A stretch of DNA of 64,000 nt from Paracoccaceae bacterium (GCA_027489355.1 JAIXZY010000066.1:62001-126000); one strand, 5' to 3'. Positions 16,057-26,328 are shown, counted from the first letter of the stretch. Numbers and translations are program-made. The notes: a model not told the origin generated them from the sequence alone.

Positions 16057-17007
16057 ATGCTGAGCCGCACCGCCGACAACCTGTACTGGATCGCCCGCTA
16101 CATGGAGCGTGCCGACACCGTCGCGCGCCTTCTGGAAGTCGGCTCCCGCATCAGTCTCCTTCCGTCCGCCCACGGCTACCGCAGCGAATGGGACAGCCTT
16201 CTCCAGGCCACCGGTATGGCCCGTGCTTTCGCCGAAAAATACGGTGACCCGGTCCAGCGCAACATCGAAAGCTTTCTGTTTTTCGACCGCGACAACCCGT
16301 CCTCCATCGCCAGCTGCATCACCGCCGCGCGCGAGAACGGGCGCATCGTCCGCACCGCACTGACCTCACAGGTCTGGGATGCGCTCAACACCGCTTTCCA
16401 GGAGCTGAAGCAGCTGGAACGCGAGGAACGCTCAGGACTCGAACTTTCGCGGCTTACCGACTGGACGATGCGTCACGCCGCGATGCTGCGGGGGTCCATC
16501 GACGCCACGCTGTTGCGCGATGACGGGTACAACTTCCTGAATATCGGCTACTATCTGGAACGCGGCGACAACACCGCGCGCCTGATGGACGTGAAGTACT
16601 ACGTCCTTCTGCCGCGCATCGACTACGTCGGCTCCGGGCTTGACAACTACCAGTGGACCACGCTCCTGCGCGCGATGGGGGCGCAACGGGCCTTCCACTG
16701 GGCCTATGGCGGCGATGTCACCGCCATGAAGATCGCCGACTTCCTGATCCGAAACCCACAGTCCCCGCGCTCTCTCGCGACCTGCACCGCGGGGCTGATG
16801 AACCACCTCTGTCGCCTCGCCAAAGCCTTCGGACGCGAGACCGAGGCCCAGGACAAGGCACGCTCCCTTGCCGCGGGGATCGAAGCCGCGACCGTCGAGG
16901 CGATCTTCGACGAAGGGCTGCACGAATTTCTCAGCCGCTACATCGCCGAGTCCGCCCAACTCGCCAACGCGATCCATGCCTCCTACCTCAGCGGAGAGAT
17001 GCGCTGA
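16057..17007 (+). CDS. Alpha-E domain protein (DUF403)
   Basis: 316 residues, mostly helical. It starts MLSRTADNLYWIARYMERAD, the diagnostic N terminus of the alpha-E/DUF403 family, and has an internal LNIGYYLERGDNTARLMDVKYY repeat-like block. No catalytic motif is apparent. In genomes it occurs with circularly permuted ATP-grasp, transglutaminase-like and Anbu proteins. Here it follows the ATP-grasp gene and overlaps the transglutaminase ATG by one base, so the genes are co-translated. The molecular function of the family is unknown. Confidence 0.92.
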   Translation: MLSRTADNLYWIARYMERADTVARLLEVGSRISLLPSAHGYRSEWDSLLQATGMARAFAEKYGDPVQRNIESFLFFDRDNPSSIASCITAARENGRIVRTALTSQVWDALNTAFQELKQLEREERSGLELSRLTDWTMRHAAMLRGSIDATLLRDDGYNFLNIGYYLERGDNTARLMDVKYYVLLPRIDYVGSGLDNYQWTTLLRAMGAQRAFHWAYGGDVTAMKIADFLIRNPQSPRSLATCTAGLMNHLCRLAKAFGRETEAQDKARSLAAGIEAATVEAIFDEGLHEFLSRYIAESAQLANAIHASYLSGEMR

Positions 17008-17813
17008 TGCGCCTGACCGTCGACCACGTCACCCGCTACCGCTACGATGCCCCGGCCCGGTCCGTCGTGCAAAGCCACCGGCTCACCCCCTCGGCTTTCG
17101 CGGGACAGAAGGTGCTCGACTGGGAAGTGACGGTCGAGGGCGGCACCAGAGGGGCGCGGCACCGGGACGGGGCAGGGGACGTGGTCCAGGGCTGGACCGT
17201 CGCCGGCCCTGTCACCGAGGTCATCGTCCGGGTCCGCGGCACGGTGGAAACCCAGGACCTCGCCGGCGTCCTGCGCGGTCACCGCGAGACCGTGGCCCCC
17301 GACTGCTACCTGCGCGAAACCCTTCCGACCCGGATCGACGTCGCGCTGGCGGACCTTGCCGGGTCGGCCACCGGCCCCGACAGGCTCAGCCTTGCGCACG
17401 CGCTGTCTGCCGCGGTCTCGGACGCCATCGCCTACCGCCCCGGCGTGACCCATGCCCATACCACCGCCGCCGAGGCTCTGGCGCTGGGCGAAGGGGTCTG
17501 CCAGGATCACGCGCACGCACTCATCGTCTGTGCGCGCCACCGTGGCATCCCTGCCCGCTACGTCTCGGGCTATCTCTTCGCGACCGAGGATGGAACGCCG
17601 CACGAAGCAGCCCATGCCTGGGCCGAACTCTTCGTCCCCGGCCTCGACTGGGTCGGTTTCGACCCCGCCAACCGCTGCTGCCCCGACGCCCGTTACATCC
17701 GCCTCGGCTCCGGCTTCGACGCTCAGGACGCCGCGCCGATCCGCGGCATAGCGCGGGGCGGGGCGGGCGAGGACATGGATGTCACGGTTGCGGTCCAGCA
17801 GTCGGTTCAATAG
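17007..17813 (+). CDS. Transglutaminase-like cysteine protease family protein
   Basis: 268 residues. An N-terminal beta domain (LTVDHVTRYRYDAPA) is followed by a transglutaminase-like core with an intact catalytic triad: Cys about 165 in GEGVCQDHAH, His about 203 in EAAHAW and Asp about 219 in VGFDPANR. It has no signal peptide, so a cytoplasmic protease, peptidase or amidase role is likely. It overlaps the alpha-E stop and lies 30 bp before the Anbu gene, consistent with a peptide-ligation and removal pathway. Confidence 0.9.
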   Translation: MRLTVDHVTRYRYDAPARSVVQSHRLTPSAFAGQKVLDWEVTVEGGTRGARHRDGAGDVVQGWTVAGPVTEVIVRVRGTVETQDLAGVLRGHRETVAPDCYLRETLPTRIDVALADLAGSATGPDRLSLAHALSAAVSDAIAYRPGVTHAHTTAAEALALGEGVCQDHAHALIVCARHRGIPARYVSGYLFATEDGTPHEAAHAWAELFVPGLDWVGFDPANRCCPDARYIRLGSGFDAQDAAPIRGIARGGAGEDMDVTVAVQQSVQ

Positions 17814-17843
17814 GGTCCGACAGACTCGAGGGAACAGACGAAG

Positions 17844-18566
17844 ATGACTTACTGCGTGGGCCTCCTCCTCAACGAAGGCATGGTGCTCCTGTCGGATACC
17901 CGGACCAATGCCGGCCTCGACAACATCTCGACCTACCGCAAGATGTTCACCTTCGAGGAGCCGGGCGAACGCGTCATCGCGATCCTGACCGCGGGCAGCC
18001 TGTCAGTCACCCAGACCACCATCGCCCAGTTGCGCGAAGCCATCGCCGACCGCGAGGCGACGCCGGAAACCTCGATCATGCTGGCCCCCACCTTGCTGAA
18101 AGTGGCCGAGATCGTCGGAAATCGCCTTGCCGCCGTCCGGGCTGAAGTCGATCACAAGCTCTCGGCCTCGCAAGGGGCTTCGGCGTCCATGATCGTAGCA
18201 GGGCAGCGCCGTGGTGGGGCGATGCGGCTGTTCCTGATCTACCCCGAGGGCAACTTCATCGAAGCGACCGAGGACACGCCCTTCCTTCAGATCGGCGAGC
18301 ACAAGTATGGCAAGCCGATCCTCGACCGGGTGGTGAAGCCCACAACCAGCCTTGCCGATGCGCAGAAGGCCGTGCTTCTTTCGATGGATTCGACGTTGCG
18401 GTCGAACCTCTCGGTGGGCATGCCACTTGACCTTGCGGTGATCGAACGGGACGCCTGCAAGGTCACCCTCCGCCGCCGGATCGAAAACGGCGATCCCCAG
18501 TTCCGCGCCATGTCCGAGGCCTGGTCGACAGCCCTGCGCGACGGTTTCGCCAGGATCACGATCTAG
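17844..18566 (+). CDS. Anbu (ancestral beta-subunit), proteasome/HslV-like peptidase
   Basis: 240 residues, starting MTYCVGLLLNEGMVLLSDTR. After Met removal, Thr2 would be the N-terminal nucleophile. Asp18 (SDTR) and Lys33 (YRKMF) match the Ntn-hydrolase active-site trio of proteasome beta subunits. The length and the MTYCVG start identify Anbu rather than HslV, and no HslU ATPase is adjacent. It ends the four-gene module. The native substrates and the ATPase partner, if any, of Anbu are not known. Confidence 0.92.
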   Translation: MTYCVGLLLNEGMVLLSDTRTNAGLDNISTYRKMFTFEEPGERVIAILTAGSLSVTQTTIAQLREAIADREATPETSIMLAPTLLKVAEIVGNRLAAVRAEVDHKLSASQGASASMIVAGQRRGGAMRLFLIYPEGNFIEATEDTPFLQIGEHKYGKPILDRVVKPTTSLADAQKAVLLSMDSTLRSNLSVGMPLDLAVIERDACKVTLRRRIENGDPQFRAMSEAWSTALRDGFARITI

Positions 18567-18577
18567 CGGGGATCGGA

Positions 18578-20092
18578 TCAGTCGGCGTCCCCCGCGACCT
18601 GGCTCAGGACCTGCCCGCGCCCCCGGAGACGCATCAACATAGGCACGACCAGGAACACTGCCGAGATGCCCAACAGCGTGGCCGAAACCGGGGTGGACAC
18701 CAGCGTCGTCCAGTCGCCCTGCGCGATGGCAAGCGCGCGCCGCAACTGCTGTTCAGCCATCGGTCCCAGGATCAGCCCCACGACCACCGGCGCGACGGGG
18801 TAGCCGTAAAGCCGCATCCCGTAGCCCATCACGCCGAACAGGATCAGCATCCCTAACTCCACAGGCGACGCGTTGACCCCGATGGTCCCAAGCGTGGCGA
18901 ACAGCAGGATGCCGCCGTAAAGCCACGGGCGGGGGATCGAGAGCAGTTTGATCCAGAGCCCGATCAGCGGCAGGTTCAGCACCACCAGCATCACGTTGGC
19001 AATCAGCAAAGACGCGATCAGTCCCCAGACCAGCTCGGCGTTCATCACGAACAGCAAAGGACCCGGCTGCAACCCGAACTGCTGGAACCCCGCCAGCATG
19101 ATCGCCGCCGTCGCCGTCGTGGGCAGGCCCAGCGTCAAAAGCGGCACCAGCGTTCCGGCGGCAGCGGCGTTGTTCGCCGCCTCCGGCCCTGCCACACCCT
19201 CGATGGCTCCCTTGCCGAACTCTTCGGGATGCTTCGTCAGCTTGCGTTCGGCCGCATAGGAGAGGAAGGACGCCACATCCGCGCCCCCTGCGGGCATCGA
19301 CCCGATGGGAAAGCCGATGAAGGTCCCCCGCAGCCAGGCCTTCCATGACCGCCGCCAATCCTCGCCCGTCATCTTCACGCTGCCCCTGACGCGATGCATC
19401 CCGTCCGGCGGCTCTCGAATCGCGGCCACGGCCAGTGCCTCGCCGATGGCGAAGAGCGCCACCGCCAGCGTCGTCGTCTCGATCCCGTCCATCAGCTGCG
19501 GCACGCCATAGGTCAGCCGCGCCGCGCCCGTCAGCCCGTCGATCCCCACACAGGCCAGCGCCAGCCCGATGAAAAGCGAGGTTAGCCCGCGCAGCGACGA
19601 ATCCCCGAAGGTCGCCGAGACGGTGACAAAGGCAAGCACCATCAGCGCAAAGTACTCCCGTGGGCCCAGCGTCAGCGCCAGCTTCACCACCTGCGGCGCC
19701 AGGAAGGCCAGAAGCAGCGTCGCGATCAGACCCGCCACGAAGCTTCCGATCGCCGCCGTCGCCAGCGCCGGCCCCCCGCGCCCCTGCCGCGCCATCTGGT
19801 TGCCCTCGATCGCCGTCACGATTGATGCGCTTTCCCCCGGGGTGTTCAACAGGATCGAGGTCGTCGAGCCCCCATACATTCCCCCGTAGTAGATCCCCGC
19901 GAACATGATCAGCGAGCCTGCAGGGTCCAGCCCATAGGTCACCGGCAACAGAAGCGCCACGGTCAGCGCCGGGCCGATCCCCGGCAACACGCCCACGGCC
20001 GTGCCCAGCGTCACCCCGATCAGCGCGTACAGCAGGATCACCGGGTCCAGCGCCGTGGACAGGCCCTGCATCAGCAGCGAAAAGCTTTCCAT
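18578..20092 (-). CDS. tctA: Tripartite tricarboxylate transporter large permease TctA
   Basis: 504 residues; the ATG at 20092 is preferred to the GTG one codon earlier. It is a polytopic protein with TctA signatures: [49 protein letters not shown] and a second half containing [18 protein letters not shown]. It forms the secondary transporter with TctB. It is the last gene of tctCBA, with its start 4 bp after the tctB stop. It ends only 11 bp from the convergent Anbu gene. Confidence 0.93.
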   Translation of the reverse strand: MESFSLLMQGLSTALDPVILLYALIGVTLGTAVGVLPGIGPALTVALLLPVTYGLDPAGSLIMFAGIYYGGMYGGSTTSILLNTPGESASIVTAIEGNQMARQGRGGPALATAAIGSFVAGLIATLLLAFLAPQVVKLALTLGPREYFALMVLAFVTVSATFGDSSLRGLTSLFIGLALACVGIDGLTGAARLTYGVPQLMDGIETTTLAVALFAIGEALAVAAIREPPDGMHRVRGSVKMTGEDWRRSWKAWLRGTFIGFPIGSMPAGGADVASFLSYAAERKLTKHPEEFGKGAIEGVAGPEAANNAAAAGTLVPLLTLGLPTTATAAIMLAGFQQFGLQPGPLLFVMNAELVWGLIASLLIANVMLVVLNLPLIGLWIKLLSIPRPWLYGGILLFATLGTIGVNASPVELGMLILFGVMGYGMRLYGYPVAPVVVGLILGPMAEQQLRRALAIAQGDWTTLVSTPVSATLLGISAVFLVVPMLMRLRGRGQVLSQVAGDAD

Positions 20093-20096
20093 CACG

Positions 20097-20585
20097 CTAT
20101 CCCCGGAAGATCAGCAGTTCCAGCGGCCCGCCCGGCAGGTTCAGCTTCAGCAGCCGGTCGAACACCCCATAAATCACCAGCGACAGGACCAGCCCCACCG
20201 CCACCGCCTTCCACAACGGCCGCTGCCCGAAGCCTCGCGCCGTCATCCCGAACAGCAGCGCGCCCGAGATCACGAAGCCCACCACATGCAACAGCGCCAA
20301 CTGCGCGACAAGCCCGCCCAGGATCCACAAGACCGGGGCAGGGGCCTGCCGCGGCGGCCTGGGCAGGTCGCCCCTCAGACCGGAGACGACCGTCATCACC
20401 GCCAGACCCAGCAAGCCATAGGCCACGATCCGCGGCACATCCGCCGGACCCACGCCCGCATAGCCGCCATCCTGCTTCAGTCCGGCCGCATCGACCAGAA
20501 TCAGCGCCGCCAGCCCTGCCAGCCCCGCCGCAATGACGAACGCCGCCCGCCGGGGGCGGCGTTCCGGGGAAAACCCCTCGCTCAC
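20097..20585 (-). CDS. tctB: Tripartite tricarboxylate transporter small permease TctB
   Basis: 162 residues with a short charged N terminus ([12 protein letters not shown]) and four hydrophobic segments, as expected for TctB. The start is a GTG whose GTGA overlaps the tctC stop, showing translational coupling. TctB is the small membrane partner of TctA. Confidence 0.88.
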   Translation of the reverse strand: MSEGFSPERRPRRAAFVIAAGLAGLAALILVDAAGLKQDGGYAGVGPADVPRIVAYGLLGLAVMTVVSGLRGDLPRPPRQAPAPVLWILGGLVAQLALLHVVGFVISGALLFGMTARGFGQRPLWKAVAVGLVLSLVIYGVFDRLLKLNLPGGPLELLIFRG

Positions 20586-21526
20586 TTGACCAGTCCGATG
20601 TCGCGCAGCACCGTCTCGGTCGCGGCGATGTCCGCGTCCAGCTGTGCAGCGAAGGCGTCGCCCGCCAGGTAGGTGTTGGTCCAGCCCTTGTCGGCCAGCA
20701 TCTTTGTCCAGCCTTCCGAGCTGTTCAGCTTCTCGATGTCGCCCGAGATCTTGGCCACCTGCTCCGGCGTCAGCCCCGGCGCTGCGGCCACCATTCGCCA
20801 GTTCTCGACCACCACGTCGAAGCCCGCCTCCTTGATGGTCGGCGCCTCGATTCCCGGCAGACGCTCGGCCGAGGAGACCGCCAAGAGCCGCATCGTCCCG
20901 GCCTTCACCTGCTCGGCGAACTCGCCCACGGACGAGACACCCGCCGTCACCTGGTTGCCCAGGATCGCCGCCATTGCCTCGCCGCCGCCCGAGAAGGCGA
21001 CATAGTTGATCTTCGTCGGGTCCACCCCCGCCGCCTTGGCCAGAAGACCGACCAGGATATGGTCCGTGCCCCCGGCCGAGCCACCGGCCCAGCTGACCGA
21101 CCCCGGGTCAGCCTTCATCTTCTCGACCAGTTGCTCCAGCGTCTGGATATCGGACGCGGCCGGAACCACGATGGCCTCGGTGTCCCCGGTCAGCCGCGCG
21201 ATGGGCGTCACGTCCTTCAAGGTCACAGGCGAGGCGTTGGTGAGGATCGCGCCCACCATCACATAGCCGCCGACGATCAGTTTCGTCGGATCGCCCGCGC
21301 TGTCGGCCACGAACTGCGCCAGCCCCACCGTGCCGCCCGCGCCGGGGACGTTGACCACCTCGACCGAGGGCGCAATGCCTTCGGCCTGCAGGACCTCCTG
21401 CATCGCCCGCGCCGTGCCATCCCAGCCGCCGCCGGGGTTGGCCGGAGCCATGATCGTGTAATCCTGCGCGAAAGCCGGAACAGCCAGCGCAGCCGCAAAG
21501 GCCACGCCAAGGATTGCGTGTTTCAT
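20582..21526 (-). CDS. tctC: Tripartite tricarboxylate transporter binding protein TctC (BugT family)
   Basis: 314 residues from the ATG at 21526, which has GGGAGGAAACC just upstream; the track start 21 codons earlier lacks a signal peptide in the right place. The sequence begins with a Sec signal ending VPAFAQ. It then shows the Bug-family [18 protein letters not shown] loop, [12 protein letters not shown] and [13 protein letters not shown]. It should bind a carboxylate in the periplasm and hand it to TctAB. Regulation by the TctDE-like pair 1.4 kb upstream is likely. Confidence 0.92.
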   Translation of the reverse strand: MKHAILGVAFAAALAVPAFAQDYTIMAPANPGGGWDGTARAMQEVLQAEGIAPSVEVVNVPGAGGTVGLAQFVADSAGDPTKLIVGGYVMVGAILTNASPVTLKDVTPIARLTGDTEAIVVPAASDIQTLEQLVEKMKADPGSVSWAGGSAGGTDHILVGLLAKAAGVDPTKINYVAFSGGGEAMAAILGNQVTAGVSSVGEFAEQVKAGTMRLLAVSSAERLPGIEAPTIKEAGFDVVVENWRMVAAAPGLTPEQVAKISGDIEKLNSSEGWTKMLADKGWTNTYLAGDAFAAQLDADIAATETVLRDIGLVK

Positions 21527-21637
21527 CTGGTTTCCTCCCAATAGCGGCACAAGGGCCGCAGGTCTGCCGGGGCTCCCTCCCCGGAACACCCACAGCTAAG
21601 CACGGCAACCTGTCACGAACCTGACATGTTCCCGTCG

Positions 21638-22684
21638 CTACTCCCCGCCCTCCAGTGCCGCGTTCCACGCGGCCAGCACCTGTGCGCGACCGGCACCGTC
21701 CAGATAGGCCAAGAGCCCCGGCGACACCGCCACTGGCCGCAGCTTCGCCCCCAGCGCCTCCTGCATCGCCACCGCCGAATCCTTGCCGCGCACCTCAAGG
21801 CTCACCGCCGGCAGCCGCAGCCGTTCGGCCAGCAGCGTCTGCCCCTCGCGCGACATGAGGAATGCCAGGAAGGCCTCGCCCAGGTCCGGCGACACGGCCG
21901 CCCGCGGCACCAGCGCCACCCGGCTGACCACGACCACATAGTCGCGCGGCAGCACCAGCCCCAGGTCCGGCAGCCGCGCGGCCTGGTCTGCGGCATAGGA
22001 CCCCAGCACGTTGTAGCCCAGCTTCAGCGCGCCCGAATTGACCCCGTCGATGATATCCTGCGATGTCGGGAACGTCTGCACCCCCGCCCGCCCCATCGCG
22101 CGCACCAGGGGCCAGAGATCGGCGAAATGCTCCTGGTCCCGCATCAGGAACAGATAGCCCACCGCCGACCGCGCGATGTCATAGGTCCCGATCGCCCCTT
22201 TCGGCGCCGTGGCCAGCCAGTCGATCAGCGCCGCCCGGGTGTCCGGCGGCCCGTCCGGGAATGAGGGCTTGTGATACACGATCACCGCCGGTTCGAAGGT
22301 CAGCGCAAAGACCATGCTGCGCCAGGCGGCCCAGTCCGGCCAGGTCTCGGCCCCCGCCACATCGGCCTCGCGCGCGTAGCCGTCATTTGCCAGCTTCACC
22401 GTCACGTCCATCGCCGAAGAGAACACCAGGTCCGCCGTCGGCTGGCCCGCGTCCGTCTCTGCCATCACCCGCGCCGCAATTTCTCCGGTCAGCAGATCCT
22501 CGTAGCGCACGGTCACGTCGGGCGCCTGACGCTGGAAGGCCTCGACCAGCGGCCGGGCCAGCGGGGAATCCAGCGAGGAATAGACCACCAGCTCCCGCTC
22601 GCCGCCGCCCGGCGCGGGAAATACCACGACATCGGCCCGGACGGGCAGGGCAAGGCAGACAAGAAGCGCGCGCAGAACCCACAT
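21638..22684 (-). CDS. Periplasmic ABC-type (iron/2-aminoethylphosphonate-like) substrate-binding protein
   Basis: 348 residues from the ATG at 22684, giving a clean signal peptide (MWVLRALLVCLALPVRADVV). The mature part looks like a cluster-D type binding protein: ELVVYSSLDSPLARPLVEAF, TADLVFSSAMDVTVKLANDG and GYNVLGSYA. No ABC permease or ATPase is nearby. It lies between tctC and a divergent two-component system, an arrangement seen for binding proteins that serve as the sensory partner of a TctE-like histidine kinase. The ligand is unknown. Confidence 0.75.
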   Translation of the reverse strand: MWVLRALLVCLALPVRADVVVFPAPGGGERELVVYSSLDSPLARPLVEAFQRQAPDVTVRYEDLLTGEIAARVMAETDAGQPTADLVFSSAMDVTVKLANDGYAREADVAGAETWPDWAAWRSMVFALTFEPAVIVYHKPSFPDGPPDTRAALIDWLATAPKGAIGTYDIARSAVGYLFLMRDQEHFADLWPLVRAMGRAGVQTFPTSQDIIDGVNSGALKLGYNVLGSYAADQAARLPDLGLVLPRDYVVVVSRVALVPRAAVSPDLGEAFLAFLMSREGQTLLAERLRLPAVSLEVRGKDSAVAMQEALGAKLRPVAVSPGLLAYLDGAGRAQVLAAWNAALEGGE

Positions 22685-22935
22685 GGGCGCCAGCCTAGCC
22701 GTAGCGCCCGCCACCCGACAACTGCCGCCTCACGCTGGCGATTCGCCCGGGATGCTTGATGCCGCAGTGTCGGCCCCCGCGCCGGGACCGAAGCCAGACG
22801 AAAGCCACATTTCGCAGAGGCACATGAACGGCGATTAATGGCTCCTTTCCAGACGCTTGTGGCCTGAAGCTCTTCCTATACCTGAACATCCCTTCGCTCT
22901 TCCTCAACCACGACCACCTGTCCTACCCTGAGCCC

Positions 22936-23607
22936 ATGAGAATCCTGCTCGTCGAAGACGACCTCCCCCTGGCCGAGGCGCTGACAACGCTCCTCCTGGG
23001 CGCAGGCTATGCGCTCGACGTCACCCACGACGGCCTCTCCGCCGAGACCCTGATCGGCGCGGAACGCTTCGACCTTGTCATCCTCGACCTGAACTTGCCG
23101 GAAAAGGACGGTCTTTCCGTCCTCCGCTCCCTCCGCGTGAAGAAGAATCCCGTTCCGATCCTTATACTTACCGCCCGCGGTGAACCTGCCGAGCGCATCG
23201 CCGGACTTGACCTCGGGGCCGACGACTACATGGTAAAACCCTTCGATGTGGGAGAGTTCGAGGCCCGCGTCCGGTCGATCCTCCGCCGCCAGGCCGGCCA
23301 CCACGCCTCGGACCTGCAGATCGGCGCCGTCACCTTCGACATGGCCGCCCGCCGCTTTTCGGTCGGGGACGAGGCACTGGACCTGCCCCCGCGCGAACTG
23401 GCCCTGCTGGAGCTCTTCTTCCTCCGCGCCGGTCGGGTTGTCGGAAAGGAAGCGATCGTTCAATCCCTTACATCACTTGATGACAGCCTGTCCGACAACG
23501 CGATCGAGCAATATGTCAGCCGCCTTCGCCGTCGCCTTCAGCCCCACGGCCTGACCCTGCGCACCGCCCGCGGCCTTGGCTATCTTTTGGAACGCCCCGG
23601 TGGCTGA
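22936..23607 (+). CDS. OmpR/TctD-like response regulator
   Basis: 223 residues. The receiver domain has acidic residues at 8-9 (VEDD), phospho-acceptor Asp about 51 (LVILDLNLPEKDG), and the conserved Thr and Lys (LTARGE, VKPFD). The C-terminal winged-helix domain ends with EQYVSRLRRRL and TARGLGYLL. The gene overlaps the histidine kinase by 8 bp and is divergent from the binding-protein gene. It probably regulates tctCBA in response to carboxylates. Confidence 0.9.
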   Translation: MRILLVEDDLPLAEALTTLLLGAGYALDVTHDGLSAETLIGAERFDLVILDLNLPEKDGLSVLRSLRVKKNPVPILILTARGEPAERIAGLDLGADDYMVKPFDVGEFEARVRSILRRQAGHHASDLQIGAVTFDMAARRFSVGDEALDLPPRELALLELFFLRAGRVVGKEAIVQSLTSLDDSLSDNAIEQYVSRLRRRLQPHGLTLRTARGLGYLLERPGG

Positions 23608-24964
23608 CCGCCCGTCGTCCCTTCGCCGAACGATCCTTCTCTGGCTCGTCCCCGCCACCGCCGCCATCGGTGCCCTCGCCCTTCTCGACACGCGGATCGA
23701 GGCGCGGAGGACCGCGCGCGACGTCTCGGACCGCGTGCTGATCGGCTCGGCGATGGCCATTGCCGAAGGCGTCAGCGTCGACGCCGAAGGCGGCCTCGCG
23801 ATCACCATCCCCTTCTCCGCGCTCGACATGCTGTCGTCGACGGCGCAGGACCAGGTCTTCTACCGTGTCGATGGGCCGCAGGGCATTTTGACGGGATATC
23901 AGGATCTTGCGTCCGTTTCCGTCGCTGCGGGGCAAGAGACTGCCCTTGCAGATGCGACCTACAAGGGAATGCCGATCCGCACAGCGACCCTCTCGCGCGA
24001 ACTTACCACGGGCGAAGGCACGCTCCCCTTCACCGTGACCGTCGCCGAAACCACCCGAGCCCGCGAGGCACTGGCCCGCTCCATCCTGGCACGCTCCGCC
24101 CTCCGCATCGCGGGCCTCATCGCCGGGGCCGCCCTGGTTGCCTGGACCGTCGCGACCTACGCACTCCGCCCTCTCGACCGTCTCTCGCGCAGTATCGCCG
24201 CCCGTGCCCCGCACGACCTGACCCCCGTTGCGGCTGACGCGCCCGACGAACTGCGCCCGGTGGTCGAGGCCCTGAACGGCTTTCTCCAGCGGCTCTCCCG
24301 CGCGATGGCGGCGTTGCAGAACTTTGCCAGCAACGCGAACCACCAGATCCGCACGCCCCTGACGGTGGCACGGACACAGATTGCGGTTTCAGGAAAATCC
24401 AACGCGGCCAATGCCTTGGAGAAGGCGGATGCCGCGCTGATCCGCATCGAGCGGGTGCTTGAACAGCTTCTCCTCCTTGCCCGGGTCGAGGCCTCGGGCA
24501 CCCGCCCGGCTCTGCGTGAAGTCGACGTCGCGGCCCTTGCCCGCAGCGTCACGGCCGACCTGATGCCGCTTGCGCTGCGGCTTGACCAGGACCTTGGTTA
24601 TGACGGCCCCGAAACCGCGCTGGCCAGGACCGAGGACGTCCTTTTGGGCGAACTCCTCCGCAATCTCGTCGGCAACGCCCTGACCCACTGCCCTGCGGGA
24701 ACGGTGGTGACCCTGCATTTGCAGGACCACGGGCCGGAAGGACTTGTGCTCGCGGTGGCGGACACGGGTCCCCACCTGACCGAAAGACAGTTCACCGACC
24801 TGAAACGCCGCCTGCAGCCCGGCCACGAGATGCGCTCGGGCACCCGCGGTCTTGGCCTCCACATCGTGGCCGAGATCGCCCAGGCCCTTGGCGCAGAGAT
24901 TGCTCTGGACCGGCGTCCGCAAGGCCAGGGTCTGTCCCTGCGCGTCACTCTGCCGATCGTGTGA
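23600..24964 (+). CDS. TctE-like sensor histidine kinase
   Basis: 454 residues from the GTG at 23600, which overlaps the response-regulator stop; the track uses a TTG upstream. It has an N-terminal membrane segment (TILLWLVPATAAIGALALL), a periplasmic domain of about 120 residues, and a second membrane segment (ALRIAGLIAGAALVAWTVATYAL). The H-box is NHQIRTPLTVART, and an ATPase domain follows with NLVGNALTHCP and GTRGLGLHI. In the TctE family the short periplasmic domain contacts a binding protein; here the nearby orphan binding protein is a candidate. Confidence 0.88.
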   Translation: MADRPSSLRRTILLWLVPATAAIGALALLDTRIEARRTARDVSDRVLIGSAMAIAEGVSVDAEGGLAITIPFSALDMLSSTAQDQVFYRVDGPQGILTGYQDLASVSVAAGQETALADATYKGMPIRTATLSRELTTGEGTLPFTVTVAETTRAREALARSILARSALRIAGLIAGAALVAWTVATYALRPLDRLSRSIAARAPHDLTPVAADAPDELRPVVEALNGFLQRLSRAMAALQNFASNANHQIRTPLTVARTQIAVSGKSNAANALEKADAALIRIERVLEQLLLLARVEASGTRPALREVDVAALARSVTADLMPLALRLDQDLGYDGPETALARTEDVLLGELLRNLVGNALTHCPAGTVVTLHLQDHGPEGLVLAVADTGPHLTERQFTDLKRRLQPGHEMRSGTRGLGLHIVAEIAQALGAEIALDRRPQGQGLSLRVTLPIV

Positions 24965-24973
24965 GAGGAAAGT

Positions 24974-25048
<75 letters not shown>

Positions 25049-25161
25049 ACCGTGCGGCGGTGTTTAGCGAAGGGGCTGGGGGCGTGCAAGGGGCCTTCGG
25101 CGAAAAATTCGCTCCGCCGTCGCGGCTTGCCGGGGTTCGGGCCGCGAGCTAGGAGAGGGGC

Positions 25162-26328
25162 ATGATCTGGGACGCAGTGATCCTTGGGGCCGGAGCCGCC
25201 GGCATGATGGCCGCCATCGAGGCGGGGCGGCGCGGTCGCAAGGTGCTGGTGGTCGACCACGCCAGGGCGCCGGGCGAGAAGATCCGGATCTCGGGCGGAG
25301 GGCGGTGCAACTTTACCAACCTCAACATCGCGCCGGACCGATTTCTTTCGCAAAATCCGCGTTTTGCGCTTTCGGCCCTGAAGCGGTTCACCCAGTGGGA
25401 CTTCATCGCGCGGATGGATGCAGCCAGGATCGCCTGGCACGAGAAGACGCTGGGCCAGCTCTTCTGCGACGGTTCGGCAACGCAGGTCGTCGACATGCTG
25501 GTCCGTGACATGGAGCGGGCGGGTGTGGTGCTCTGGCTTGACTGCGCGCCGGGCGAAGTTCGGCGTAGCTCCGATGGGTTCGAGGTCGAAACGGCCCGGG
25601 GCGTGCAGCGGGCGCGCGCCGTCGTGGTGGCGACGGGGGGCAAGTCGATCCCGAAGATGGGGGCGACCGGCTTTGGCTACCGGCTGGCCGAGCAGTTCGG
25701 GCTCCCGGTGGTCGAGACCCGCCCCGCCCTCGTGCCGCTGACCTTTGCCGAGCAGGAACTGGCCTGGATGCGGCCCCTTGCCGGGGTGTCGCTGCCGGGA
25801 CGGGTCAGCTGCGGGCGGACGGCGTTCGACGAGGCAGTGCTCTTCACCCATCGCGGACTCTCCGGTCCGGCGGTGCTGCAGATCTCCTCGTACTGGCGTG
25901 AGGGCGAGGCGATCCATGTCGACCTGCTGCCGGGCTGGGACGTCGCGTCAGAGCTGCGCGCCGCGCGGGGCAAGCTTGCCCTGCGGACGGTCCTGGGACG
26001 CTGGCTGCCCGAGCGACTGGCCCGTCATCTGGAAGAGGCGGCCGGGGTGACGGGGTCGATGGCCGAACTTCCGGGGGCCACCCTCGACCGGATCGGCGCG
26101 GGGATCCGCGACTGGCGGCTGGTGCCGGTCGGGTCCGAAGGCTACCGGACCGCCGAGGTGACGCTGGGGGGCGTCGATACCCGGGCACTGGACGGCCGGA
26201 CGATGCAGGCGAAGGCGGTTCCGGGCCTGCATTTCGTCGGCGAGGTGGTGGATGTGACCGGCTGGCTGGGGGGGTACAATTTCCAGTGGGCCTGGTCATC
26301 GGGTTGGGCGGCGGGACAGGCGATCTGA
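25162..26328 (+). CDS. HI0933/BaiN-like NAD(P)/FAD-dependent oxidoreductase
   Basis: 388 residues. An N-terminal FAD motif (VILGAGAAGMMAAIEAGRRG) is followed by the family hallmark GEKIRISGGGRCNFTN. Later comes ATGGKSIPKMGATGFGYRLAEQFG, and the C terminus has HFVGEVVDVTGWLGGYNFQWAWSSG. This is the HI0933/YhiN-type flavoprotein family, some members of which reduce bile-acid or other enoyl substrates. The physiological role in this lineage is unknown. GAGGGG precedes the ATG. Confidence 0.9.
   Translation: MIWDAVILGAGAAGMMAAIEAGRRGRKVLVVDHARAPGEKIRISGGGRCNFTNLNIAPDRFLSQNPRFALSALKRFTQWDFIARMDAARIAWHEKTLGQLFCDGSATQVVDMLVRDMERAGVVLWLDCAPGEVRRSSDGFEVETARGVQRARAVVVATGGKSIPKMGATGFGYRLAEQFGLPVVETRPALVPLTFAEQELAWMRPLAGVSLPGRVSCGRTAFDEAVLFTHRGLSGPAVLQISSYWREGEAIHVDLLPGWDVASELRAARGKLALRTVLGRWLPERLARHLEEAAGVTGSMAELPGATLDRIGAGIRDWRLVPVGSEGYRTAEVTLGGVDTRALDGRTMQAKAVPGLHFVGEVVDVTGWLGGYNFQWAWSSGWAAGQAI

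Noticed and set aside
14530-16173. 547-residue minus-strand ORF opposite the ATP-grasp gene
   Set aside because: Acidic, motif-free antisense shadow; the plus frame is a textbook ATP-grasp protein.
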